Positions 27,609 to 36,526 of a stretch of DNA of 64,000 bases are shown one piece after another. The stretch is from positions 434,001-498,000 of the forward strand of contig NZ_QGNZ01000001.1 of assembly GCF_003173595.1 (NCBI RefSeq), in the 5' to 3' direction. Positions within the stretch are counted from its first letter, which is position 1. The number at the start of each line of letters is the position of its first letter. The notes under the pieces are model-generated. The model had not been told where the DNA came from. It did no database searches and was given only the letters and a program-made list of their open reading frames with translations. A program made the translations under genes and the position numbers. This DNA is from Pedobacter yonginensis (GTDB lineage: Bacteria > Bacteroidota > Bacteroidia > Sphingobacteriales > Sphingobacteriaceae).

Positions 27609-27867
27609 GTATTGAGTAAAGAGTATTAAGTATTGAGTATCGGGTATCAAGTATCGAGTATCGAGTATCAGGTATCAAGTATTGAGTATCAGGTATCAAG
27701 TATTAAGTATCGAGTATCAGGTATCAAGTATTGAGTATCAGGTATCAAGTATTGAGTATCAGGTATCAAGTATCGGGTATTGAGTATCGGGTATTAAGTA
27801 TTTGGTATCACGTATTGAATATCAGGTAAGGCATATCAAGTATTAAGTAATAAGTATCAAGTTTGAG
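27609..27867. repeat. 37-unit heptanucleotide tandem array
   Basis: 259 bases made of 37 consecutive 7-base units of form GTATYRR (GTATCAA, GTATTGA, GTATCAG, GTATCGG and others), keeping perfect 7-base phase with no insertion or deletion. The middle shows a 21-base higher-order period (GTATTGA-GTATCAG-GTATCAA). Variation is almost confined to the last three bases of each unit. It lies just upstream of the MBL hydrolase start. Confidence 0.95.
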
Positions 27868-28053
27868 CATGGATTTAAGTGTATGCTATTTCGTATTTAG
27901 TTTTGGGTGTTCATGTGCCGTTATTTTTGAAAGTGGATTGCAAACTGATTAAAAATAAGAAAACCCTTTAGCATTTGCTGAAGGGTTTTCAAAAATTTGC
28001 TTTGCTCGGGTGTTTAAGCTGTTATTGATTTTCAGCCAAAATCCTTTGGCCTT
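27868..28053 (-). terminator. lpdA terminator region
   Basis: AAAACCCTTTAGCA (27960-27973) pairs with TGCTGAAGGGTTTT (27976-27989), with one wobble; the minus strand then has a T-rich tail. This ends the lpdA transcript. The rest of the gap shows nothing. Confidence 0.65.
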
Positions 28054-29442
28054 TTATAAGTGGATTACTTCTCCGTAAGCATCAGCTGCTGCTTCCATAA
28101 TGGCCTCGCTCATGGTTGGGTGAGGGTGAACGGACTTAATCATTTCATGTCCTGTGGTTTCTAATTTACGAGCAACCACAATTTCTGCAATCATTTCCGT
28201 TACGTTCGCGCCAATCATGTGAGCACCTAATAACTCGCCATATTTCGCATCAAAGATTAGCTTAACAAAGCCATCTTTTGCACCAGCTGCACTAGCTTTA
28301 CCGGATGCAGAAAAAGGGAACTTACCAATTTTTAATTCATATCCTGCCGCTTTAGCTGCTTTTTCTGTGTAACCCACAGATGCAATTTCTGGTGTGCAAT
28401 AAGTACATCCTGGTATGTTGTTATAATCCAATGGTTCAGCATGTTGACCAGCAATTTTCTCTACGCAAATAATACCTTCGGCAGATGCCACGTGAGCCAA
28501 AGCTTGTCCGCTTACCACATCACCAATAGCGTAATAGCCTTTTACTGAGGTGTTGTAGAATTCATCAGTAACGATTTTACCTTTTTCGGTTTTGATTCCG
28601 GTTTCTTCTAAACCAATATTTTCGATGTTGGCTACAATACCAGCCGCAGAAAGAACGATGTCTGCTTCGATGGTTTGCATACCTGAAGCAGTTTTTACGG
28701 ATACCTTACAGCCTGTGCCACTTGTATCAACTGATTCTACACTTGCTGAGGTCATTACATCGATGCCTACTTTTTTAAGGCTGCGCAACAATTGTTTAGA
28801 AACATCTTCATCCTCTACAGGTACTACATTATCCATAAATTCTACAATGGTTACTTTCGTTCCCATTGTGGCATAGAAATACGCAAACTCAACCCCAATA
28901 GCGCCAGAGCCCACAACAACCATGCTTTTTGGTAATTCTGGAAGCACCATGGCCTGGCGGTAGCCTATGATTTTTTTACCATCTTGTTTTAGGTTAGGCA
29001 ATTCTCTCGATCTTGCGCCTGTTGCAATAATGATATTTTTAGCGGATAGTTCTTGTTGAGAACCGTCTGCACCTTTAACGTCCAATTTGTTCCCTGGTTT
29101 AACCTTACCAGTTCCCATAATTACGTCAATTTTATTTTTCTTCATTAAAAACTGAACGCCTTTACTCATTCCATCTGCAACACCGCGGCTACGTTTTACT
29201 ACCGCTGCAAAATCAGCTGTGGCTCCCGCTGTTGTGATGCCGTAATCAGCTGCGTGATTGATGTATTCGAAAACTTGAGCGCTTTTTAAAAGTGCTTTTG
29301 TAGGGATACATCCCCAGTTTAAACAAATTCCGCCTAATGATTCTCGCTCCACAATTGCAACTTTTAGTCCTAATTGAGAAGCTCTGATCGCAGCTACATA
29401 ACCTCCTGGGCCGCTGCCTAAAACAATAACGTCGTAGTTCAT
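28054..29442 (-). CDS. lpdA: Dihydrolipoyl dehydrogenase
   Basis: 462 residues. The E3 flavoprotein reoxidises dihydrolipoamide in pyruvate, 2-oxoglutarate and branched-chain dehydrogenase complexes. FAD-binding GSGPGGYVAAIRA at the N-terminus, redox disulfide Cys40/Cys45 in GGICLNWGCIPTKALL, NAD-binding GSGAIGVEFAYFYATMG, YAIGDV for FAD, and the catalytic HPHPTMSEAIMEA near the end are all present. The gene is alone, so the E1/E2 partners are encoded elsewhere. Confidence 0.96.
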   Translation of the reverse strand: MNYDVIVLGSGPGGYVAAIRASQLGLKVAIVERESLGGICLNWGCIPTKALLKSAQVFEYINHAADYGITTAGATADFAAVVKRSRGVADGMSKGVQFLMKKNKIDVIMGTGKVKPGNKLDVKGADGSQQELSAKNIIIATGARSRELPNLKQDGKKIIGYRQAMVLPELPKSMVVVGSGAIGVEFAYFYATMGTKVTIVEFMDNVVPVEDEDVSKQLLRSLKKVGIDVMTSASVESVDTSGTGCKVSVKTASGMQTIEADIVLSAAGIVANIENIGLEETGIKTEKGKIVTDEFYNTSVKGYYAIGDVVSGQALAHVASAEGIICVEKIAGQHAEPLDYNNIPGCTYCTPEIASVGYTEKAAKAAGYELKIGKFPFSASGKASAAGAKDGFVKLIFDAKYGELLGAHMIGANVTEMIAEIVVARKLETTGHEMIKSVHPHPTMSEAIMEAAADAYGEVIHL

Positions 29443-30040
29443 ATCTATTTTAAAGAGATTTCTTTTAATTGTTTTGTATCTATTGTAATCTACCAGCTGG
29501 GAAAAGGTTCATCGAAAAGATTTCCCTCACTCTTGTAAATCAAAGAAGCATTACATTTGAAAACTTCAGTTCTTATAATCCCCAAAACTAAAAAAAAAAT
29601 GTTAAACGGTGCATTGTTCTTATTCGATTCGCTATTTATAGGTTATAAATTTACAAAGCAATCATATATAAATGTTAGGCTTTAAATATTTAGATGATTT
29701 CTTGCGGTGAATAGGGCATAAAACGAAAAACAAAAGTTTGATAACGCGAGTTTTTTCAAAATTTCTTTCGGATAGGCGAACATTATTGATTGTTAAGATG
29801 AATTTAATGTTAAGTTTAATCAGGTTAATCCTTTTATTTATTTATTTGATAGAATCGTTATTCGTTATCACTTGGTTTTACTAAAATTCTATTTTTAGGC
29901 TCCTATCTGTATATTAATTTTAGCGATTTGGGGTATTTCTTAGTAATTATTTATTTGAAATGACAATGCATTGATAAACTGAAACTTAGATGGGCTATTT
30001 AGCATGTTAATTGTTGAAAAGTTTTGTAGGAGTTAACGAT
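29443..30040. other. AT-rich intergenic region
   Basis: Nearly 600 bases between the divergent lpdA and TonB-receptor genes. No gene, tRNA or strong hairpin recognised; it must contain both promoters. Confidence 0.5.
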
Positions 30041-30041
30041 A

Positions 30042-30088
30042 ATTTAACATTGAATGTTAAATGTGTTAAAGATTATTAATTACATTTG
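30042..30088 (+). promoter_or_regulatory. Operator-like dyad and -7 box of the TonB-receptor gene
   Basis: A perfect 9-bp dyad ATTTAACAT / ATGTTAAAT (30042-30062, three-base spacer) precedes TACATTTG (30081-30088), a match to TAnnTTTG. The dyad falls where a repressor or activator of this promoter would bind. Confidence 0.45.
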
Positions 30089-30145
30089 CGGCATAAAATC
30101 ACCTAGTATTTTATTTAACAACAAAAAACAATTAAAAAACAAAGT

Positions 30146-33100
30146 ATGAAGAAATCTTTACTTTTAAGATTAGTGCTTGTTATTGTGGCTTTTGTGGGCA
30201 TTACCTTAAGTGCAAATGCGCAGGTAACTACATCATCAATGACTGGAACTATTAAGGATGCCAAAGGCACCTTACCTGGTGCAAGTGTTAAGGCTACACA
30301 CACTCCAACAGGAACAGTTTATAGTGTATCTACAAACAACGACGGACGTTTTACCATTGGTGGTATGCGTGTTGGTGGGCCTTACACGATTGAAGTAAGT
30401 TTTGTGGGTTACAGACCTGAAAAATTGACTGAGGTTTATTTAAAATTAGGTGAGCCATATACATTAAATTTGATTTTGGTTGATAACAGCGCTACTTTAA
30501 CTGAAGTAAAGGTTGTAGGGCAAAGAGCTGGTTCGATTATGAACGCTAATAAAACAGGTGCAAATACTGTTATTACTAGAGCTGAAATCCAGAATTTACC
30601 TTCAATATCTCGGAGTGTTAACGATTTAACTCGTTTAACGCCACAAGCAAATGGTACTTCAATTGGTGGTGGTAACTTCCGTTCTAACAACTTTACGGTG
30701 GATGGTGCTAACTTTAACAATCAGTTCGGTATTGGACAGAACATTCCTGCTGGTGGTTCTCCAATTTCAATTGACGCGTTGGAGCAGATTTCGATTAATG
30801 TTACCCCTTACGATGTTCGTCAATCGGGTTTCACTGGTGGTTCAGTTACTGCAGTTACGCGTTCAGGATCAAATAATTTTCAAGGAAATGCTTTCTACAC
30901 TATGCGTGGTGAAGAAAACCAAGGAAAAAGAATCGGCGAAAGTTACAGAATTCCGTCTTTACAAAAGTTAGATGAGAAAAACTATGGTTTCAGTTTAGGC
31001 GGTCCAATTATAAAGGATAAATTATTCTTCTTCGCTAATTACGAAAAGAAACATACGATTGAGCCAGGAAATAATAGAATTGCCGCTACTCCAGGTCAGC
31101 CTTTCGGTAGCTTGACTACTGTAGCACCTGCAACTGCTTCGGATTTGGATGCGTTAAAGTCTTATTTAATTTCTAAATACGGCTATGATCCTGGTGTTTA
31201 CCAAGGTTATTCAAACATCAGCGACAATGAGAAGTTCTTTGCACGTTTAGATTGGAATATCACTAAAAGTCATCGCCTAAGCGTTCGATACAACCAAGTA
31301 GAAAGTACCAGTCCTAGTTCTGCATCTACATCAGTTTCGGGTTCGGGTGTTACGGGTAACTTAGGTTATGGTAACAACAGATCGGGAACGAATACAAACG
31401 CTGGTTTGAACTTTTCGAACTCAAATTATTATCAGGCAGCCAATTTATATTCTGCAGTTGCTGAGTTAAACTCGAATTTTGGAAGTAAACTTACAAACGT
31501 TTTACGTGCAACGTATTCTCACCAGAACGATCCTAGAACTTCGGACAGTTCTCCATTCCCATTGGTAGATATCTTAAACAATACACAGTCTGCATCATCA
31601 GCAGGGAATGTTTTAACTACTTTTGGTTATGAGCCATTTACTTACGGTAACTTAAGAGACGTTAAAGGTTATACCTATAGTGATGATTTAAGTTTAGCTT
31701 TGGGTAAACACAACATTACTTTAGGCGTTCAGGCAGAATATAGTACTACTAAGAATGGTTTCCAGCGTTTTGGTACAGGTTTTTATACTTTTGCTTCTTA
31801 TGCTGATTTTTACAACAATGCAAGACCGCTCCAGTATTCAGTTACTTATCCGCTAACTGCTGATGGTTCTCAAGCTTACCCAAGCTTTAAATTCGCTCAA
31901 TATTCTGCTTATTTACAGGATGAATTTACTGTAACAGATCGTTTGAAACTGACCGCAGGTTTACGTGTAGAACAAGCAACTTATCCAGATGTTTCTGAGA
32001 TCAGAACACATCCTTTGGTTGCAGCTCAAACTTTTGCCGATGGCAGAAAAATTGATACAGGTGTTTTACCAGGAAACAAAATTACCTATTCTCCACGTTT
32101 CGGATTTAACTGGGATGTATTGGGAGATCGTTCATTACAAGTACGCGGTGGTACAGGTATTTTTACAGGTCGTGTTCCATTTGTATGGATTGTTGCTCAA
32201 TCAGGAGATGCTGGTTTGTTACAATATACTCAAGTTTATTCTGGCGCTTCAACACCGCTATTCAATCCAAGTATTGCTCCGAACTTAACTACTGCTGCTC
32301 CAGCGGCTGGATCAAGTATTCCAGGAACAATTAGTGCTTTATCACCAGATTTAAAATTCCCACAAACTTGGAAATCGAGTTTTGCTGTTGATGTAAAATT
32401 ACCAGGTGGTATCATTGGAACATTAGAGGGTATTTATGGTAAAGATTTGTATGTTGCTGTTGCAAAGAACGTTAACTTACAAAATCCAACAAATTTAAAC
32501 ATCGCTGGCTATCCGGACAACAGACCATTTTATGGTAGTTCGGTAACATCAAGACAAGTAGTTAACATTACGAGTGCAGGTTTACCAAGTGCTACAGGAA
32601 CTTCTGCCCTTAACGTAATCGAAATGAGTAACGCTAAAGGTGGTTATAACTGGCAAGCAACTGCGCAGTTAACCAAAAACTTTTCAAATGGCTTATCTGC
32701 TATGATTGCCTATACACGTTCAGATCAACGCAACTATGGTGACGGAAGTGGTGACCAATTGCTGAACTTGTGGTCTCTTCCTTTTACTTCAACAAATGCA
32801 AACAATCCAACATTAAGTTATTCAAGTAACTTAAACCCTGATCGTGTTGTGGCAAATATTTCTTATAAAAAAGAATATCTTCAAAACTTAGCTACATCAT
32901 TCTCATTATTTTATTCAGGTTCACAGCAAGGAAGATTCTCTTATAGTTATAGTGCAGACTTCAACCGTGATGGACAGACTAATGACCTGATATATATTCC
33001 ACGTGATGCATCGGAAATTAATTTCGTTAACATCCCAACAGGAACAAATGGTTATGCTAGAGCTTACACCGCTCAAGAACAGAGTGATATTTTCATGAAT

Positions 33101-33487
33101 TACATCAACAATGATAAATATTTAAGCGAGCATAAGGGTCAGTATGCTGAACGTAATGCGGCTACTTCCCCTTGGAGAAATCAATTTGATTTGAGGTTAA
33201 CTCAGGAAGTTTTCAGAAACTATGGTAAAACTAAAAACTCTTTCCAATTTACCGTTGATATCTTTAACGTAGGTAACTTATTGAATCGTAAATGGGGTAA
33301 TGTGAATTTTGTAAATAACTCAGCAATCCTAGTTCCTCAGAATGTTTCTTCAATCAATTCATTCACAAAACCAACCTTTAGATTGGCGAATGCACAGGGA
33401 GATATTGTGAGAGAAACATTTGGTACTTCTCAAACGATTAGTTCAACTTACTTTATGCAGTTTGGCATTCGTTACAATTTCAACTAG
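30146..33487 (+). CDS. Oar-like TonB-dependent receptor
   Basis: 1113 residues. Signal peptide ending ANAQ (about 26), a carboxypeptidase-regulatory-like domain (TGTIKDAKGTLPGASVKATHTPTGTVYSVSTNNDGRFTIGG), a plug domain (NLPSISRSVNDLTRLTPQANG, then GGNFRSNNFTVDGANFNNQFG) and a 22-strand-type barrel ending in aromatic FGIRYNFN. Such receptors import ligands across the outer membrane with TonB energy. The Oar subgroup carries no SusD partner, and none is here; the substrate is unknown. A small lipoprotein gene follows 17 bases later. Confidence 0.92.
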   Translation: MKKSLLLRLVLVIVAFVGITLSANAQVTTSSMTGTIKDAKGTLPGASVKATHTPTGTVYSVSTNNDGRFTIGGMRVGGPYTIEVSFVGYRPEKLTEVYLKLGEPYTLNLILVDNSATLTEVKVVGQRAGSIMNANKTGANTVITRAEIQNLPSISRSVNDLTRLTPQANGTSIGGGNFRSNNFTVDGANFNNQFGIGQNIPAGGSPISIDALEQISINVTPYDVRQSGFTGGSVTAVTRSGSNNFQGNAFYTMRGEENQGKRIGESYRIPSLQKLDEKNYGFSLGGPIIKDKLFFFANYEKKHTIEPGNNRIAATPGQPFGSLTTVAPATASDLDALKSYLISKYGYDPGVYQGYSNISDNEKFFARLDWNITKSHRLSVRYNQVESTSPSSASTSVSGSGVTGNLGYGNNRSGTNTNAGLNFSNSNYYQAANLYSAVAELNSNFGSKLTNVLRATYSHQNDPRTSDSSPFPLVDILNNTQSASSAGNVLTTFGYEPFTYGNLRDVKGYTYSDDLSLALGKHNITLGVQAEYSTTKNGFQRFGTGFYTFASYADFYNNARPLQYSVTYPLTADGSQAYPSFKFAQYSAYLQDEFTVTDRLKLTAGLRVEQATYPDVSEIRTHPLVAAQTFADGRKIDTGVLPGNKITYSPRFGFNWDVLGDRSLQVRGGTGIFTGRVPFVWIVAQSGDAGLLQYTQVYSGASTPLFNPSIAPNLTTAAPAAGSSIPGTISALSPDLKFPQTWKSSFAVDVKLPGGIIGTLEGIYGKDLYVAVAKNVNLQNPTNLNIAGYPDNRPFYGSSVTSRQVVNITSAGLPSATGTSALNVIEMSNAKGGYNWQATAQLTKNFSNGLSAMIAYTRSDQRNYGDGSGDQLLNLWSLPFTSTNANNPTLSYSSNLNPDRVVANISYKKEYLQNLATSFSLFYSGSQQGRFSYSYSADFNRDGQTNDLIYIPRDASEINFVNIPTGTNGYARAYTAQEQSDIFMNYINNDKYLSEHKGQYAERNAATSPWRNQFDLRLTQEVFRNYGKTKNSFQFTVDIFNVGNLLNRKWGNVNFVNNSAILVPQNVSSINSFTKPTFRLANAQGDIVRETFGTSQTISSTYFMQFGIRYNFN

Positions 33488-33504
33488 TCCTTTATCATAA
33501 TAAA

Positions 33505-34101
33505 TTGAAAAAAATGAAAAATATCATATCAAAAATTACGGTTATTGCTAGTGTCATCATTATTTCGATGAGCGCTTGTAAGAAAGACCCTAATGCTGAA
33601 GTAGAAGTTGCTGGGACAGGTGCTACAACAATTGAATTAGCAAAAGGCAATGCCATTTCTACTACTGGTACAGTGGCAACCAGTACAGTAACACTTAATT
33701 ATATCGTGGGTGAAAAACTTTTTCCTTCGAAAGTTATCCCAAAACTGACTGTTTATTATTTAAGTAATACACAAACTAGTCCTACTGCAGTTTCTTCTTC
33801 TGTAAGAACACCACTTTTTACAGCAACTAATGTTTCATTGGCGGCAACGCCAACACCAGTTGCAGGTGCTCCAGTTGTGAGTGCTATTGGTGCTTACGGA
33901 AACTCTTCTAATACAATTTGGGGACTTACCTATACATTTAGTTTAAGCCAAATTGGTAAAGGTCTTTTTACGGCAAGTAATGGTGTTGTTTCTCAATCAA
34001 GAGGGACAAGCATTATCATTGTTGCACAAGACGCTGCTAATGTTACCCTAGCAGAATATACTTTTGCCCTTTCCGAATTTGGATTACGCGCTGCGCTTTA
34101 G
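33505..34101 (+). CDS. Small lipoprotein co-transcribed with the TonB receptor
   Basis: 198 residues with lipobox ISMSAC (Cys about 25). A second Met at residue 4 is an alternative start. The mature part is rich in Thr, Ser, Ala and Val with beta-strand periodicity and has no domain I recognise. Its position 17 bases after the receptor and the shared terminator suggest an accessory surface or periplasmic component of the same uptake function. Confidence 0.75.
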   Translation: MKKMKNIISKITVIASVIIISMSACKKDPNAEVEVAGTGATTIELAKGNAISTTGTVATSTVTLNYIVGEKLFPSKVIPKLTVYYLSNTQTSPTAVSSSVRTPLFTATNVSLAATPTPVAGAPVVSAIGAYGNSSNTIWGLTYTFSLSQIGKGLFTASNGVVSQSRGTSIIIVAQDAANVTLAEYTFALSEFGLRAAL

Positions 34102-34123
34102 CAGATCGTTATTCCATAACAGC

Positions 34124-34159
34124 AAAAGCCTCGACTATTCAGTCGGGGCTTTTTTTTTT
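34124..34159 (+). terminator. Terminator of the TonB-receptor operon
   Basis: AAAGCCTCGACT / AGTCGGGGCTTT with loop ATTC and a T-run of ten or so. Confidence 0.9.
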
Positions 34160-34295
34160 CTCACAGGATTTGAGAATGCTATATTTTACCTAAATATTAT
34201 ATCTTGGATTTGTTTGCTAAAATAATTAGTATAAATTTGTGCTTTATAAAGAAGTATTTTACTTCTTTTTTTTGAAGACGAAAGCGCGTTTTTTT

Positions 34296-34610
34296 ATGAC
34301 AGTTACAGTTTTAGCAATATTTGATACCGATTTCCGCCCTGAATCTTCTTTGGGCAAGATTATGAACGAAAGATTGAAACAGGCCGCACAGGACCTAAAA
34401 GATAAATCGTTAAAGTTTTTAGAAACTGAAGGTAGGAGGGATGACGATGTGGTAATTTACCTTAGCTATAATTCCAAATATAAAATAAGATGGAGAGTGG
34501 TTAATGATGTTCCGAAGGCAATAGAGGAACAAGTTGCTACAGTTTGTGGCAATTTGGGTTACATACAATGGAAAACCAGCGTAATTAACGTTTTTAAGGG
34601 CAATGAATAA
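34296..34610 (+). CDS. Small protein of unknown function
   Basis: 104 residues from ATG 34296. A longer frame from 34239 would add a Phe/Lys-rich lead lacking sense as protein. The product is charged and soluble, MTVTVLAIFDTDFRPESSLG then KIMNERLKQAAQDL, with no signal or membrane segment. No family recognised. Confidence 0.55.
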   Translation: MTVTVLAIFDTDFRPESSLGKIMNERLKQAAQDLKDKSLKFLETEGRRDDDVVIYLSYNSKYKIRWRVVNDVPKAIEEQVATVCGNLGYIQWKTSVINVFKGNE

Positions 34611-34623
34611 GATATGACACTGG

Positions 34624-34655
34624 AATTGGCTCATGTCAACTTACTAGCCAATTTT
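34624..34655. terminator. Hairpin between convergent genes
   Basis: AATTGGCT (34624-34631) / AGCCAATT (34646-34653), followed by T-rich sequence, between the plus gene ending 34610 and the minus gene ending 34697. Confidence 0.4.
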
Positions 34656-34696
34656 CTATTTAATGTCCTGTGTTGTAGTTAAAGGGTAATTATTAT

Positions 34697-35773
34697 TTAC
34701 TTATGATCTAACACTTCAAGAAGTGTATTTAAGTCGTTTTCTGTGTTGTAATAATGGAAAGAAAAACGGGTTCCTGCCCCTCTGGCAGAACAAATAATAT
34801 TTGCCTCTTGAATTTTCTTTACCTGTTCCGGACTTAAAGATAAACTCAATATGGTGGAATGATCTTTTCTCTCCAACACATCCTTACCTAACAATCCGCG
34901 TTCGGCGAAGGCATCTTTTGCCTTTTCTGTTAAGTTTTGAGTTTCTTGCTCAATAACGGCTAATCCAATGGTCTTTAAATGATTGATCGCCTGATTTAAG
35001 GTGCCAAAATTGAGTGTGTCTAAATGGCCCGGCTCGAAGCACATGAGTAAATGATCTTTTCCATTCAAAAATGGTTCGCTTGGTAAACTTTTTGTTTTTC
35101 TATCCTTGTAAATGAGATTTTTTGCTTGGTCTTTTAAAAAGACAAAGCCATTGCCATAACCGGCAAGCATCCATTTATACCCGCTAGAAATCGCTACATC
35201 TATTGCCGAATGTTCAAAATCGAATGTAGCTGTTCCACAAAACTGGGTACAATCTGCTATCAATAATAAATCTGGAAATTCTTGTTTAAGTTTTGTTAGA
35301 AATAACTCATTTAGCTTTATCCCGCTGATGTATTGAACTAAACTGAAGGCAAATACCGTAGGTTTCCAAATTTTAATCTTTTCTAAAATTCTTTCTTCCA
35401 GATCTGTTCCGATTTCTACTTGCTCACAATCAAAGCCTCTGCTTAATATTGGGTAATTAATTGAAGGGTAATCCCCGCTAAGTAGCAAGAATTTATGATG
35501 ACCTTCCAAACCGTTTAAAAAAGTGTTTAAACCGAAAGAAAAATTCGGAACGAGAAAGGTGTTTTCAGGTTTGCCATTAAATAAACTGGCTAAGTTTTCC
35601 CTTACATTTCGCAAAAATAGGGATGGATTTAGACGGAACTCACTACCCAGATTTATAAATTCTTCGTCGTGTTTGCGTCTCCATTCAGCAATGTTTACGG
35701 ATAACAAGCCTGAATATGCTGTGTTAAGATAGGTGCATTTATCCAACACAGGGAATTGATCAGAATGGTTCAT
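34697..35773 (-). CDS. Class V aminotransferase-fold PLP enzyme
   Basis: 358 residues. N-terminal YLNTAYSGLLS, the aspartate region LLIADCTQFCG and the PLP-lysine region ISSGYKWMLAGYGNGFVFL match cysteine desulfurase / kynureninase-like members. The catalytic Cys loop of NifS-type desulfurases is not evident, so a desulfurase role is doubtful. Substrate unknown. It lies 32 bases after the XRE regulator on the same strand, likely one transcript. Confidence 0.85.
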   Translation of the reverse strand: MNHSDQFPVLDKCTYLNTAYSGLLSVNIAEWRRKHDEEFINLGSEFRLNPSLFLRNVRENLASLFNGKPENTFLVPNFSFGLNTFLNGLEGHHKFLLLSGDYPSINYPILSRGFDCEQVEIGTDLEERILEKIKIWKPTVFAFSLVQYISGIKLNELFLTKLKQEFPDLLLIADCTQFCGTATFDFEHSAIDVAISSGYKWMLAGYGNGFVFLKDQAKNLIYKDRKTKSLPSEPFLNGKDHLLMCFEPGHLDTLNFGTLNQAINHLKTIGLAVIEQETQNLTEKAKDAFAERGLLGKDVLERKDHSTILSLSLSPEQVKKIQEANIICSARGAGTRFSFHYYNTENDLNTLLEVLDHK

Positions 35774-35805
35774 ATATAAAGGTAATAGAAAAGTGATTGG
35801 AATGT

Positions 35806-36039
35806 TTAATCAATTGTAGAATCAAAATCAAATAGATCATTCATGGATACTTTCAATGCATCAGCAATCTGTTTTAAAATGTAGCCAGATGCATTTACAT
35901 GACCATTTTCTATTCTGCTAATGCTTTGAAAATCTTTGTTAATCAATGCGCCTAAATTGGGTTGCGTTAAGCCTCTTTCTTCGCGTAGTTGTGCGATGCG
36001 TTTCCCAAGGTTTTTTTTAAAAAGATCGATATCATCCAT
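35806..36039 (-). CDS. XRE-family transcriptional regulator
   Basis: 77 residues from ATG 36039 (MDDIDLFKKNLGKRIAQLREERGLTQPNLG). A complete HTH_3 domain covers nearly the whole protein, with the turn NLGALINKDFQSISRIENG and KVSMNDLFDF at the end. A frame reaching up to 36138 would cross the operator-like dyad and is not preferred. It is a small stand-alone DNA-binding protein, co-directional with the PLP enzyme it may control. Confidence 0.85.
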   Translation of the reverse strand: MDDIDLFKKNLGKRIAQLREERGLTQPNLGALINKDFQSISRIENGHVNASGYILKQIADALKVSMNDLFDFDSTID

Positions 36040-36062
36040 ATTGCAAACTCGAGAGAATTGAG

Positions 36063-36089
36063 AACAAATATCTAAACGTATTTGTTTAG
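36063..36089 (-). promoter_or_regulatory. Operator-like inverted repeat before the XRE gene
   Basis: AACAAATA - 8 bases - TATTTGTT (36063-36086) is a perfect dyad, and CTAAAC...GTTTAG (36072-36089) overlaps it. It lies 24 bases upstream of the XRE start, where autoregulation is common. Confidence 0.5.
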
Positions 36090-36139
36090 TTTTATTTTTT
36101 TTTATTACATTTGTGCTCATCCTGATTACATCCAACAAT

Positions 36140-36526
36140 TTAACTGAAAAAATTCGTCATCGGCGGCTAAATGATTATGTTACATGTTTTGATATAAAGC
36201 ATTTGCCAATCAGCAGTAGCAAGTTTGGGTGAGATGGGAATACAGTATCTTCTAATTTTAGAATTTGCTTTCCCGTTTTGCAGTACGAAGCGTGTGGGGC
36301 TATTTGTTAAAAAGGTTATTTTTAAATAATCCTAAAAACCGATGGCGAAATTTTTTTTAGATTGGGAAACTTTATCTGCATAGTGGGGAATTGGTTTCTT
36401 AAGCTTCATTTTAAAATCATCTGTCGTAATTTGTAAGCGCTTGATATTCAATACATAGTAGGTTTTTTAACTATTTGGCATTATTTTTTAATGAAGCGGC
36501 TGGGTTGAAACGCTAGCTTAAATCAT
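36140..36526. other. Upstream region of toxin A
   Basis: No gene recognised. The last roughly 90 bases (about 36448-36540) are similar to those in front of the barrel gene at about 41085-41180: both contain ATTCAAT, a TTTTAA stretch and TTGGCA followed by a T-rich run, then a TTG-started AAR AAA ACG lead. Confidence 0.55.

Noticed and set aside
27609..27867. CRISPR-like array
   Set aside because: Units are 7 bases and contiguous, with no spacers and no cas genes nearby.
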